The notes under the pieces are model-generated. The model saw nothing but the letters and a program-made list of their open reading frames with translations, was not told the origin of the DNA and did not search any database. DNA of 64,000 bases from Stenotrophomonas maltophilia. GTDB taxonomy: Bacteria; Pseudomonadota; Gammaproteobacteria; Xanthomonadales; Xanthomonadaceae. Below, piece by piece: positions 48,305 through 57,299 of this stretch (the stretch's first letter is position 1; each line of letters starts with the position of its first letter). The stretch lies in assembly GCF_039555535.1 (NCBI RefSeq), contig NZ_CP154630.1, positions 633,001-697,000 of the forward strand. Direction: 5' to 3'. The position numbers and the translations under genes were made by a program.

Positions 48305-48401
48305 AGCCGAGCCCACGCTCGGCCACACGAGATCCGTCGGTAGATCCACGCCATGCGTGGATGGGGTGCCCGATCGGTAGCGCCGAGCCCGCGCTCGGCT
48401 G
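48301..48401 (+). repeat. Cluster of three SMAG units of different subtypes
   Basis: GTAGAGCCGAGCCCACGCTC (48301), GTAGATCCACGCCATGCGTG (48340) and GTAGCGCCGAGCCCGCGCTC (48377), all on plus. The first one's TAG is the stop codon of the upstream glycosyltransferase gene. Confidence 0.85.
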
Positions 48402-48481
48402 CATGGATAGGGGCATCCATGCAGGGTGTGGATCCACGGGCGGCGCCCCCGGTTCACCCGTCCGGGCGCATAATCCGCCCC

Positions 48482-49663
48482 ATGCCTATCATCCAGTCCC
48501 TGCTCGACACCGACCTGTACAAGTTCACCATGATGCAGGCGGTGCTCCACCAGCACCCCGGCGCGCAGGTGCAGTACCGGTTCAAGTGCCGCACCCCCGG
48601 CATCGACCTGGCCCGTTACATCGACCAGATCGACGAAGAGATCAACCACCTGTGCAGCCTGCGCTTCAGTGACGCGGAACTGGACTACATGCGTGGCCTG
48701 CGCTTCGTGAAGCCGGACTTCGCCGATTTCCTCGGTCTGTTCCACCTGGACCGCAAGTACATCCAGTTGCGTGCCTCGAAAACCGTGCCCGGCGAGATCG
48801 AACTGGACATCACCGGCCCGTGGCTGCACACCATCCTGTTCGAAGTGCCGCTGCTGGCGATCATCAACGAAGTCTGGTTCCGCAATACCACCACGGCTGA
48901 CTTCGCCGAAGGCGAGCGCCGCCTGCAGGCCAAGGCCGCGCTGCTGCGCGATACCCCCGGTTTCGAACAGTGTCGCATCGCCGACTACGGCAGCCGCCGG
49001 CGTTACTCGCGCGACTGGCATGCGCGCCTGCTGCCGCTGCTGCGCGATGCGCTGGGCCCGCAGCTGGTGGGCACCAGCAACGTGCACTTCGCCCGCCTCT
49101 ACGGCATGACCCCGCACGGCACGATGGCGCACGAGTACCTGCAGGCGTTCCAGGCGCTGGGCCCGCGGCTGCGTGATTCGCAGGTGGCGGCACTCGAGTC
49201 GTGGGCGCGCGAGTACCGCGGCGACCTGGGGATCGCGCTGTCCGACGTGGTCGGCCTGGACGCGTTCCTGCGCGATTTCGACATGTACTTCTGCAAGCTG
49301 TTCGACGGTGTCCGCCATGACTCCGGCGATCCGTTCGACTGGGGCGACCGCATGCTGGCGCACTTCCAGCAGCGCCGGGTCGACCCGCGCAGCAAGGTAC
49401 TGGTGTTCAGCGATGGGCTCGACATCGCCAAGGTCATGCGCCTGTACGACTACTTCCGTGGTCGCTGCCAGGTCGCGTTCGGCGTCGGCACCCACCTGAC
49501 CAATGATCTGGGTCCGACGCCGCTCAACATCGTCATCAAGATGGTTCGCTGCAACGGCCAGCCGGTGGCCAAGCTCAGCGATTCGCCGGGCAAGAGCATG
49601 TGCGACGACCCGGGTTACCTGGCTTACCTGCGCCAGGTCTTCGAGCTGCCGCAGCCAGCGTAA
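48482..49663 (+). CDS. pncB: Nicotinate phosphoribosyltransferase
   Basis: 393 residues from the ATG at 48482 ([20 protein letters not shown]), the usual PncB N-terminus. [19 protein letters not shown] and [20 protein letters not shown] carry the active-site histidine region; [20 protein letters not shown] and [11 protein letters not shown] bind phosphoribosyl pyrophosphate, and [11 protein letters not shown] closes the barrel. It makes nicotinate mononucleotide for NAD salvage. No Shine-Dalgarno is seen; CATAAT at 48469-48474 would start the transcript at or next to the ATG, so the mRNA may be leaderless. Confidence 0.95.
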   Translation: MPIIQSLLDTDLYKFTMMQAVLHQHPGAQVQYRFKCRTPGIDLARYIDQIDEEINHLCSLRFSDAELDYMRGLRFVKPDFADFLGLFHLDRKYIQLRASKTVPGEIELDITGPWLHTILFEVPLLAIINEVWFRNTTTADFAEGERRLQAKAALLRDTPGFEQCRIADYGSRRRYSRDWHARLLPLLRDALGPQLVGTSNVHFARLYGMTPHGTMAHEYLQAFQALGPRLRDSQVAALESWAREYRGDLGIALSDVVGLDAFLRDFDMYFCKLFDGVRHDSGDPFDWGDRMLAHFQQRRVDPRSKVLVFSDGLDIAKVMRLYDYFRGRCQVAFGVGTHLTNDLGPTPLNIVIKMVRCNGQPVAKLSDSPGKSMCDDPGYLAYLRQVFELPQPA

Positions 49664-49685
49664 CCGCGCCGGCCTTCAGTGCTGC

Positions 49686-50051
49686 TTACAGGTAGTCGAC
49701 AACGACCAGGTAGGCGCCCTGCAGCGGCTGCTGCTTCGAGGCCTGCACGCTGTAGCGCTCTGAGAAGGCGATATCGCCGGCGCGCATCGCGCTGGCCGAC
49801 ACCGACAGCTTCTGCCCCTGGCGCTTGCCATCGCGCAGCGTTGCGGCCTGGCCATCGGCCAGCGCCGTCACAGCCACCGTCGAGCCCTTGGCCGACGGCG
49901 GGCAGGCCGCCAGGCTCAGCTCGCCCTGGGACAGGTTGGTCGTGCAGCCCGGTTCGACGATGCGGCCGCTGAAGCGGATGCTGCCGCTGCTGGCCTGGGC
50001 CACGGCACTGATGGACATCAGGGCCACGCACAGCAGAAGGGAGGTTCTCAT
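49686..50051 (-). CDS. Small fimbrial-subunit-like protein
   Basis: 121 residues. A signal peptide (MRTSLLLCVALMSISAVAQA) is followed by SGSIRFSGRIVEPGCTTNLS, the start of type 1 pilins: an alternating donor strand and the first pilin cysteine. A second cysteine follows (LAACPPSA). The end, QGAYLVVVDYL, has the C-terminal beta strand with penultimate Tyr typical of chaperone-dependent subunits. The body is shorter than the usual ~150 residues. It is transcribed away from the smf-1 operon, so it may be an accessory or adapter subunit using the same chaperone; that is inference. The shared 457-base gap holds an FNR-like site. Confidence 0.75.
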   Translation of the reverse strand: MRTSLLLCVALMSISAVAQASSGSIRFSGRIVEPGCTTNLSQGELSLAACPPSAKGSTVAVTALADGQAATLRDGKRQGQKLSVSASAMRAGDIAFSERYSVQASKQQPLQGAYLVVVDYL

Positions 50052-50148
50052 GACACGTTCTCTGGTTCGGTGTGTCCTAGTTAGCGACAGCTTCGATCAG
50101 CCTTTAATAGGACGATTCCGAATCTGCTAGGCCCATCACCAAGAAAGA

Positions 50149-50162
50149 GTGATGCGCATCAA
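50149..50162. promoter_or_regulatory. Candidate FNR/Anr-type site
   Basis: GTGAT GCGC ATCAA matches the TTGAT-N4-ATCAA consensus at 9 of 10 defined bases and contains a perfect 12-base palindrome. It lies about 100 bases upstream of the divergent pilin-like gene and 350 upstream of smf-1. Confidence 0.4.
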
Positions 50163-50315
50163 AGAAGCCGATTTCCACCTGAAAAAGGCCTGTTTCCGTG
50201 CATGCCGAACGCGCCACCTGAAGCGTCATCCAAGGTCGTTTCCGACCTGATCCGGCGACCGTCAAATCCCCGCACCTTTGAGGTCATCATTTCGCCTAGC
50301 ACGTCACATTTGCAG

Positions 50316-50411
50316 CGTCAATGAATTGACGTTCAGAAAAATAATGAGACTTTCATCACACTTGTGCATATACTTGCGTCACGGATTCAGGGGAACGTAT
50401 GTCCGAATCCG
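50316..50411 (+). promoter_or_regulatory. Inverted repeats in the smf-1 upstream region
   Basis: CGTCAAT GA ATTGACG (50316-50331) is a perfect 7-base inverted repeat that could be an operator. CGGATTC (50382-50388) pairs with GAATCCG (50405-50411) and could fold in the mRNA leader. The region 50260-50380 is the most AT-rich part of the gap and is where I expect the smf-1 promoter, but no clear -10/-35 pair stands out. Confidence 0.35.
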
Positions 50412-50508
50412 GCCACAGGTGAGACGCAAGGATGGGTCTTGTTCGCCCGGCAGTGCTCCTTGCTTCCTCCTCTACTTCCATCTCTTCAGTAGGGTTAGGT
50501 AAAAGCGA

Positions 50509-51048
50509 ATGCACAAGATCAACCTCATCGCCGCTCTGATGCTGGCCGCCGCTCCGCTGGCCGCCAACGCCGCCGACGGCACCATCACCTTCACCGGCAA
50601 GGTGACCGACAAGACCTGCACCATCTCGACCCCGGGCGGCAAGGACTTCGCCGTCAACCTGCCGACCGTGTCGAAGAACACGCTGGCCGCCGCCGGCAAC
50701 GTTGCGGGCCGTACCCCGTTCGCGATCAACCTGACCAAGTGCAGCGCCGGCAACGTCGCTACCTACTTCGAGCCGGGTTCGACCGTTGACTTCAACACCG
50801 GCCGCCTGCTGAACCAGGCCTCGGCCAACGCTGCCACCAACGTGCAGCTGCAGCTGCTGGGCTCGAACAACCAGGTCCTGCCGATCAAGGCTGCAGGTGC
50901 TGGCCAGGCCCAGACCAACTCGCAGTGGGTCACCGTCGGCACCGACGGCTCGGCCGACCTGAACTACTACGCCGAGTACTACGCCACTGCCGCCGCCACC
51001 CCGGGCGACGTCACCAGCAGCGTCAAGTACACGATCATCTACAACTGA
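50509..51048 (+). CDS. smf-1: Major fimbrial subunit SMF-1
   Basis: 179 residues. Signal peptide MHKINLIAALMLAAAPLAAN then A; mature start ADGTITFTGKVTDKTC, a type 1-like donor strand plus first cysteine, with the second cysteine in LTKCSAGNVATYFEP. The C-terminus VKYTIIYN has the aromatic residue before the end used by the chaperone. It polymerises into the SMF-1 pilus that mediates adherence to epithelial cells, haemagglutination and early biofilm. First of four genes: subunit, chaperone, usher and tip protein. AGGT upstream of the ATG is a modest ribosome-binding site for such an abundant product. Confidence 0.93.
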   Translation: MHKINLIAALMLAAAPLAANAADGTITFTGKVTDKTCTISTPGGKDFAVNLPTVSKNTLAAAGNVAGRTPFAINLTKCSAGNVATYFEPGSTVDFNTGRLLNQASANAATNVQLQLLGSNNQVLPIKAAGAGQAQTNSQWVTVGTDGSADLNYYAEYYATAAATPGDVTSSVKYTIIYN

Positions 51049-51133
51049 TCGCAGCCGTACCCGCATTGGCCGGCGTACGCGCCGGCCAGTGCCTCGCGGC
51101 CTCTGGCCCCATACCTCGAGCGTAGTACTTCCG

Positions 51134-51862
51134 ATGAAAGCATTCTTTCCCCGGGCGCTGCTGCTGGCAGCGTTCACGCTGCCCTTCTGCCAGGACGCAC
51201 TGGCCGGCGTGGTGGTCAATGGCACGCGGGTGATCTATCCGGCGCAGGCGCGCGAAGTCACCGTGCAGGTCGACAACGTCGGCGACTCGCCCGCCCTGGT
51301 CCAGGCCTGGATCGACAGTGGCGACGCCAACCAGACCGCCGATACCAGCGACGCCCCGTTCGTACTGACGCCGCCGATCGCGCGCGTTGAACCGGGCCGC
51401 AGCCAAGCGCTGCGCGTGATCTTCTCCGGCGCGCAGCTGCCGACCGATCGCGAGTCTGTGTTCTGGCTCAACGTGCTGGACGTTCCGCCGTCGCCGGACA
51501 ACGCCGACAGTGGCGACCAGAACTACCTGCAGGTTGCGTTCCGTTCGCGCCTGAAGCTTTTCTACCGGCCGCAGGGCCTGAAGGGCGTCGCCAACGACGC
51601 GCCGGCAGCGCTGCGCTGGACGCTCGCCGGCGATCGCCTGCGGGTGGAAAACCCGAGCCCCTTCCACGTCACCCTGGCTGAAGTGCACGCCGTGACCGGC
51701 GGCACCGAAAAGGCCGTCGAGGACAAGGGCGCAATGGTTGCACCGAAGCAGAGCCTGGAGTTTGCCGCACCGGCGGGCACCAGCCAGGTCCGCTTCATCA
51801 CCATCAACGACTACGGCGGCCGGGTGGAACACACGATCCGCCTCGGCAGCACCGGGGGCTGA
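51134..51862 (+). CDS. Periplasmic pilus chaperone (PapD family)
   Basis: 242 residues from the ATG at 51134 (MKAFFPRALLLAAFTLPFCQ, signal peptide). The mature start GVVVNGTRVIYPAQAREVTV is the family's first strand, with the conserved Arg of the subunit-binding cleft. FVLTPPIARVEPGRSQALRV and VFWLNVLDVPPSPD are the G1-F1 region, and KLFYRPQGLKG ends domain 1 with its second cleft residue lysine. Domain 2 ends DYGGRVEHTIRLG. It folds subunits by donor-strand complementation and delivers them to the usher encoded next. Confidence 0.95.
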   Translation: MKAFFPRALLLAAFTLPFCQDALAGVVVNGTRVIYPAQAREVTVQVDNVGDSPALVQAWIDSGDANQTADTSDAPFVLTPPIARVEPGRSQALRVIFSGAQLPTDRESVFWLNVLDVPPSPDNADSGDQNYLQVAFRSRLKLFYRPQGLKGVANDAPAALRWTLAGDRLRVENPSPFHVTLAEVHAVTGGTEKAVEDKGAMVAPKQSLEFAAPAGTSQVRFITINDYGGRVEHTIRLGSTGG

Positions 51863-51933
51863 ACGCGCCGCGCTGGCCCACGGCCCGCGCATCCCGCCAC
51901 CGCCGCCGTGCGGCGAACTGAAGGAATGTCAGT

Positions 51934-54519
51934 GTGATCGGAAACAGATTGACATTGTCGATCCATCAGGCGCTTTGCCTGCTGGTTGCTGGCGTGGCCT
52001 GCCCAGGATGGGCGCTGGCTGCTCCGGCCAATCTCGGCGAACAGGCGCTGATGGCGCAGAGTGGTGCGGCCAATGCGCGTGCCCCGGAGTCGGCCCAGTT
52101 CAACTCCAGCTTCCTGTCTGGCCAGGCCAAGCAGGTCGATCTGGCGGCCTTCAGCAACGGCAACCCGATGGTGGCCGGCAACTACCGTGTCGACGTCTAT
52201 GTCAACGGAGCCTGGCAGGGCCGCCGCGACCTGCAGTTCAAGGCCGATGCGCAGGGCCGCGTAGACGCCTGCCTGCCGCTGCCGATGCTGGAAGAAATGG
52301 GCGTGGACAGCGAGGCTGTGCTGCTGCAGCAGGACCCGTCCGTGCCGACCGACACGACCAGCTGCGTGCCGGTCCAGCAGCGCATGGCCAATGCCTATGG
52401 TGTCTACGACAGCGGCAACCTGCGCTACGACCTCAGCATCCCGCAGGTGTTCCTGCGCCGCGAGGCGCGTGGCTACGTCAACCCGGCACTGTGGGACCGT
52501 GGCATCAATGCCGGCTTCGTCGGCTACAGCTTCAATGCCATCGACAGCGACAGCCGCGTCGAAGGCGGCCAGCGCAACCGCAGTGCCTACCTGGGCCTCA
52601 ACGCTGGCCTCAACCTGGGCGGCTGGCAGTTCCGCCACGATTCGAACCTGACCTGGTCCGAGGGCGACGGCCGTCATTGGCAGAGCATCGCGACCTACGC
52701 CCAGCGCGGCATCCCGCAGGTGCGCGGCATGCTCACCATCGGTGAGGCCTACACCACCGGCGAGCTGTTCGACTCGATCGGTTACCGCGGTGCCAGCCTG
52801 GCCAGCGACGACCGCATGCTGCCCGATTCGCTGCGCGGTTACGCGCCGGTCGTGCGCGGCATCGCCGAGACCAACGCGCGCATCGAAGTGCGCCAGAACC
52901 AGCAGCTGATCTATTCCTCGACCGTATCGCCGGGCAGCTTTGTCATCGACGATCTTTATCCGACCGGCTATGGCGGCGACCTGGAAGTGAGCGTGATAGA
53001 GGCCGATGGCCGTCGCCGCGAGTTCAAGGTGCCGTTCGGTTCGGTGCCGCAGATGCTGCGCGAAGGCGTGTCGCGTTACTCGCTGACCGCCGGCCAGGTG
53101 CGCAACAAGCTGCTGGCCGATGAGCCGTGGCTGGTGCAGGGCACCTACCAGCGTGGTATCGGCAACCAGCTGACCCTGTACGGCGGCAGCGCACTGAGTG
53201 ACGGCTACCTGTCGCTGCTGTACGGCGTTGGCCTGTCCACGCCGGTCGGCGCGTTCGCCGCCGACGTCACCCATGCGCGTACCTCGTTCGATCACTACGG
53301 CAACCACACCGGTGCCAGCGTGCGCCTGAGCTACAGCAACATGATCGGCGAGACCGGGACCAACCTGACCCTGGCCGCCTACCGCTATTCGACTGAAGGC
53401 TTCTACAGCCTGCAGGACGCACTGTACGGTCGTGATTCGGACAAGCGTGGCATCGATCCGACCACCCGCGGCCGCCAGCGCAGCCAGTTCCAGGTGACGC
53501 TGAACCAGCCGCTGGGTCGTCGCGGCGGCGCGCTCTACCTGACCGGTTCGGTGCGCGACTTCTACGATCGCCCCGGCACCTCCAAGCAGTACCAGGTCGG
53601 CTACAACAACGCCTGGCGCTCAGTGAACTATGGCTTCTCTGCGCTGCGTACCGAAGAGGGCGTTCTGGGCCGTTCCGATACCCAGTACCTGCTGTCGATG
53701 AGCGTGCCGCTGGGCCGTGGTACCCACCCGGTATCGTTCAGCGCCGACCTCGGCGTGCGCGATCGCGGTGGCTACGACAACAGCCGCGTCGGCATCACCG
53801 GTTCGGCCGGCGTCGACAACAACTTCAGCTATGGCGCCGCCCTGTCCGACTCGCGCGAAGGCGGCACCACCGCAGTCGGCAACGTCGAATACCGCAGCCG
53901 CTATTCGGCATTGAACGCCACCTACAGCCACTCGCGTGATTTCCGCCAGGCCTCGGTCGGTGCCAACGGCAGCGTGGTCGTGCATCCAGGCGGCTTCACC
54001 TTCACCCCGCAGCGTGGCGACACCATGGTGCTGGTGGAAGCGCCGGGCGCACGCGATGCCATCGTCAGCAACGCCCCGGGCCTGCGTGTCGATGGCCGCG
54101 GCTACGCGGTGGTCCCGTACGTGTCGCCGTACCGCCTCAACACCGTCACCCTCGACCCGCAGGGCATGGCCCACGACGTCGAACTGGAGAGCACCAGCCA
54201 GGCGATCGCACCGTTCGCCGGTGCCATCAGCTACCTGCGCTTTGATACCCGCAAGGGCAACGCGCTGCTGATCCAGGTACGCAACCCCGATGGCCGCAGC
54301 ATGCCGTTCGGTGCACAGGTCAAGGACGAGCAGGGCCAGCCGGTGGGCATGGTCAGCCAGGGCGGCCGCCTGTACGTGCGCAGTGAAAAGAACCAGGGCC
54401 GCCTGCTGGTGGAGTGGGGCGCGGGCGCCGATCAGCGCTGCACCGTCGATTACCAGGTTCCGGCGGACGCCGATGCGTCCAAGACCGGCTTCATCCCGCT
54501 GGAGGCAGCATGCCGATGA
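51934..54519 (+). CDS. Outer-membrane fimbrial usher
   Basis: 861 residues from the GTG at 51934, preceded by GAAGGAA. Signal peptide ends near GWALA. N-terminal PapC_N domain (about 40-185; FNSSFLSGQAKQVDLAAFSN with the VDVYVNG strand), the 24-strand barrel with a plug (GSFVIDDLYPTGYGGDLEVS), and two C-terminal domains (PFAGAISYLRFDTRKGNALL; PFGAQVKDEQGQPVGMVSQG). A cysteine pair near the C-terminus (QRCTVDYQVP, LEAACR) is usual. It assembles and exports the pilus. It overlaps the tip gene by ten bases. Confidence 0.95.
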   Translation: MIGNRLTLSIHQALCLLVAGVACPGWALAAPANLGEQALMAQSGAANARAPESAQFNSSFLSGQAKQVDLAAFSNGNPMVAGNYRVDVYVNGAWQGRRDLQFKADAQGRVDACLPLPMLEEMGVDSEAVLLQQDPSVPTDTTSCVPVQQRMANAYGVYDSGNLRYDLSIPQVFLRREARGYVNPALWDRGINAGFVGYSFNAIDSDSRVEGGQRNRSAYLGLNAGLNLGGWQFRHDSNLTWSEGDGRHWQSIATYAQRGIPQVRGMLTIGEAYTTGELFDSIGYRGASLASDDRMLPDSLRGYAPVVRGIAETNARIEVRQNQQLIYSSTVSPGSFVIDDLYPTGYGGDLEVSVIEADGRRREFKVPFGSVPQMLREGVSRYSLTAGQVRNKLLADEPWLVQGTYQRGIGNQLTLYGGSALSDGYLSLLYGVGLSTPVGAFAADVTHARTSFDHYGNHTGASVRLSYSNMIGETGTNLTLAAYRYSTEGFYSLQDALYGRDSDKRGIDPTTRGRQRSQFQVTLNQPLGRRGGALYLTGSVRDFYDRPGTSKQYQVGYNNAWRSVNYGFSALRTEEGVLGRSDTQYLLSMSVPLGRGTHPVSFSADLGVRDRGGYDNSRVGITGSAGVDNNFSYGAALSDSREGGTTAVGNVEYRSRYSALNATYSHSRDFRQASVGANGSVVVHPGGFTFTPQRGDTMVLVEAPGARDAIVSNAPGLRVDGRGYAVVPYVSPYRLNTVTLDPQGMAHDVELESTSQAIAPFAGAISYLRFDTRKGNALLIQVRNPDGRSMPFGAQVKDEQGQPVGMVSQGGRLYVRSEKNQGRLLVEWGAGADQRCTVDYQVPADADASKTGFIPLEAACR

Positions 54520-55547
54520 TTTCTTCCCGTGGCCGCAAGGTGCTGGCTGCAATGGCGCTGCTGGGCGGTGTTCTGCTGGCGCAGCAGGCCAGCGCAGCCT
54601 GCCGCATCCAGATCAATGGTTTCGTTGCGCAGGACGTGCAGATGGACATGGGGCAGATCGTGATCCTGCCCAGCACCCCGGTGGGTGGCGTGATCAAGGA
54701 AATCAGCGTGCCGATCAACCAGCAGAACAGCGTCGCCCGCTGCGACTATTGGTATGGCGGCAGCTCGACCGGCGAGTATGTCAATGCCCCGCAGAAGCGG
54801 CCAGTGGCCGGCTTTGCCAACGTCTACGAGACCGGTGTCGCTGGCGTAGGTATTCGACTGTTCCGCGACTCCGGCGCGATCCAGACCTACTACCCGCATT
54901 CCATCAACTTCGGTGCCAACTCCACCATCTCGCTGATCGGTGGCCAGTTCCGCATCCAGCTGATCAAGACCGCCACGCAGACCGGTTCGGGGGTGATCGC
55001 ACCCAATGGCCGCTTCACCACCTATTACTTCGATGGTGATGGTCCCAGCCGCCCGGTACTGACCTCGACCTTCAGGGGCTCGGGCACCACCGTGGTCAGC
55101 CCGACCTGCGAAGTGCAGGCCGGCAGCCGCAACATCGCGGTCGATTTCGGCAGCGTGGCCAACACCACCTTCACCGGCGTCGGCTCGCGCGCGGTCGACC
55201 GTGACTTCGAGATCCGCCTGAACTGCCAGGGCAGCAACGTGGCCGCATACCAGAGCAAGATCGGCATCCGCCTGGATGCCGATCAGGACAGCTCGAACAT
55301 GCCCGGCGTGCTGAAGCTGAGCGCAGCCACCAACAGCGCTACCCGCATCGGCATCCAGATGGTCCAGCGCGACGGCAGCAGCGAGCGCGAAGTGCGCTTC
55401 GGCCAGACCATCAGTGTCGGCACCACCACCACCGGTACCAGTGTCATGAGCCTGCCGCTGCGGGCCCGCTATGTGCAGACCCAGGCCGGCACCGTCGGTG
55501 CCGGCACCGCCAACGGGCAGGCGACGTTCACGATCCAGTACGAGTAG
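54510..55547 (+). CDS. Fimbrial tip adhesin
   Basis: 345 residues from the ATG at 54510, inside the usher's 3' end and just after GGAGG; a second ATG two codons later is equally possible. Signal peptide ends near QQASA. Two domains: an N-terminal lectin-like domain with two cysteines (ACRIQINGFVAQDVQMDM; VARCDYWYGGSS) and a C-terminal pilin domain beginning SPTCEVQAGSRNIAVDFGSV and ending QATFTIQYE. That two-domain form is like FimH, so it should bind host receptors at the pilus tip. The ligand is unknown. Confidence 0.88.
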   Translation: MPMISSRGRKVLAAMALLGGVLLAQQASAACRIQINGFVAQDVQMDMGQIVILPSTPVGGVIKEISVPINQQNSVARCDYWYGGSSTGEYVNAPQKRPVAGFANVYETGVAGVGIRLFRDSGAIQTYYPHSINFGANSTISLIGGQFRIQLIKTATQTGSGVIAPNGRFTTYYFDGDGPSRPVLTSTFRGSGTTVVSPTCEVQAGSRNIAVDFGSVANTTFTGVGSRAVDRDFEIRLNCQGSNVAAYQSKIGIRLDADQDSSNMPGVLKLSAATNSATRIGIQMVQRDGSSEREVRFGQTISVGTTTTGTSVMSLPLRARYVQTQAGTVGAGTANGQATFTIQYE

Positions 55548-55667
55548 TACGCGCTTTCCATTGCTGAGTTTCGAGCCTCACGTCGCCCGTTCCGCGGGCG
55601 GCGTTGACTGCGTCTTGATCCCGCAAACGTGAAGATCAGGGCTATCATTGCCGTACAGAAACATGAA

Positions 55668-55683
55668 TGTGATGTACGTCATG
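55668..55683. promoter_or_regulatory. Candidate Clp/CRP-type site upstream of bcsE
   Basis: TGTGA TGTACG TCATG matches the TGTGA-N6-TCACA consensus at 8 of 10 positions. In Xanthomonas, Clp is a CRP-like regulator released from DNA by c-di-GMP. A TATCAT hexamer (55643-55648) lies just upstream. Confidence 0.4.
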
Positions 55684-55745
55684 AAAGTGACCTCCTTTTC
55701 ACCGCAGCGCCTCCACTGCCGGGCTTTCCGCCCGGTTGAGGGGCA

Positions 55746-57299
55746 ATGAAAGGATCCGGCGTGCCTGCGACCCACCTTGCCATTGCCGGATTGCCCGCCG
55801 AGTTCGTCGAGATGCGCAGCGGAGGCCTGTACTGGGTGGTGGCCGCCGGCAGCGCGCCGACGGACCTGCTCGGTGCCGGCGTGCTGGCCACGGCCGAGGC
55901 ACTGGATGAAGCCGTGCTGGTCACGCTGGGGCGGGGGGCCGAATCGATGCTGGCGCTGCTGGCTGCCGACCAGGGGCCGGCCCGCCTGCGGCTGTTCCAG
56001 CGTTCGCACCATGGCATGCAGCAGGCGCTGCGCGGGCTGACCGGCGATCTGCCGCGCACCGCCTCGGCGCGCACCCGGCTCAGCCTGGTGCAGTTTCCGG
56101 TGGCGGCGCTGGACGGCTGGGATGATGCCCGGCTGGCGCGCTGGTGCCAGCAGCTGCAGGAATGTGCCGTGCAGGCGCAGCAGGTGCTGCTGTTGCTGTG
56201 CCACGGCGAAGTGGCGACCCTGGCCCCGCGCCTGTTGGCATTGAACCGGATCTGCGCCGGTGTGGCCCAGCTGCATCCGCATCGTGGTGCCCTGCAGCTG
56301 CTGCTGCATTACTGGTCCAACAGCCATGGCGTGGTGGCCCAGCGATCGTTCGGCGTCGAGCAGGAAAGCTGCGGGCTGCGCCACCTGGCCGAGGCCGGTG
56401 CCGCCGAGACTGGGATCGATGCGACCAGTGGCAGCGACCGCGATGTCTTCCTGGCCCAGGCCGAAGTGCTGGAAGGTGCGCCGCCGTTGTCGGCGGCCTG
56501 GCGCCTGTATGACGGCTGGGCCGGATTGCTGCCGGCCGCGCTGCAGGCGCGCGAGGCCACCGTGGTGCTGGCCATCGACGAGAATGCCAAGGTGGATGCA
56601 CTGGCCCGCCTGCTGCACCGCCTGCGCCGAGAACGTGGCAATGCGCTGAAGCTGGTGGTGCGCGAGCTGCAGCCCTGCCTGCGCTACGCCGATGAGCGGC
56701 TGCTGATGCAGTGCGGTTGCAGCCTGGTGGTGCCGTCAGCGACGCCCTTGCCGCGACTGCTGACCCTGCTGGAAACCGTGCAGCGGCAGCGTTGGCAGGG
56801 CCAGCTGGCTGAGGATCCGGAGCCGTTGATCCGTGCGCATCGGCCACCATCGGTGAGTGGCCTGGTCAACGCCGCACGCTTCCGCCAGATCGCAGGTGAT
56901 CGCATCGACCAGGACGGTAGTGCGGTGGAAAGCGCCGTGCTGGCGCTGCAGCCGGTGGCCGGCCTGCGTGCCGAGCAGACCCTGCAGCAGCTGCGCATCC
57001 GCCGCCAGGGCGATCTGGCCTGTGTCTACCGCGGGCAGGTGCGCCTGTTCCTGTTTGGTTGCCGGCGTGATGCGGTCGAGCAGGCCCTGGGCAATCTGTT
57101 CCGCCTGCCCTGGCGCGAGCTGTTCGATGGCTACCAGCGCCTGGCCGAATATGACATTGCAGCGATGAATGCCCACGGCAGTGATCCTGAGGCCGAGGTG
57201 CTGCCCGAAGCACCTGCGGCCCTGCCGGCTGTGGCCCCGGCGCTCGAGGCGCCTGTTTTCACCGCCCCGAAGCCGCTGCGGCTGGGAGATCGCGCATGA
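55746..57299 (+). CDS. bcsE: Cellulose biosynthesis c-di-GMP-binding protein BcsE
   Basis: 517 residues, close to E. coli BcsE (523). The GIL-type region contains VVRELQPCLRYADERLLMQC and LLTLLETVQRQRWQG. The c-di-GMP I-site is RQGD (Arg420 to Asp423) in QLRIRRQGDLACVYRGQVRL, equivalent to RTGD in E. coli. The N-terminal half is a degenerate NTPase-like fold. It binds c-di-GMP and BcsF and is needed for full cellulose output. GAGG precedes the ATG by five bases. First gene of a colinear operon; its stop overlaps bcsF (ATGA). Confidence 0.9.
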   Translation: MKGSGVPATHLAIAGLPAEFVEMRSGGLYWVVAAGSAPTDLLGAGVLATAEALDEAVLVTLGRGAESMLALLAADQGPARLRLFQRSHHGMQQALRGLTGDLPRTASARTRLSLVQFPVAALDGWDDARLARWCQQLQECAVQAQQVLLLLCHGEVATLAPRLLALNRICAGVAQLHPHRGALQLLLHYWSNSHGVVAQRSFGVEQESCGLRHLAEAGAAETGIDATSGSDRDVFLAQAEVLEGAPPLSAAWRLYDGWAGLLPAALQAREATVVLAIDENAKVDALARLLHRLRRERGNALKLVVRELQPCLRYADERLLMQCGCSLVVPSATPLPRLLTLLETVQRQRWQGQLAEDPEPLIRAHRPPSVSGLVNAARFRQIAGDRIDQDGSAVESAVLALQPVAGLRAEQTLQQLRIRRQGDLACVYRGQVRLFLFGCRRDAVEQALGNLFRLPWRELFDGYQRLAEYDIAAMNAHGSDPEAEVLPEAPAALPAVAPALEAPVFTAPKPLRLGDRA

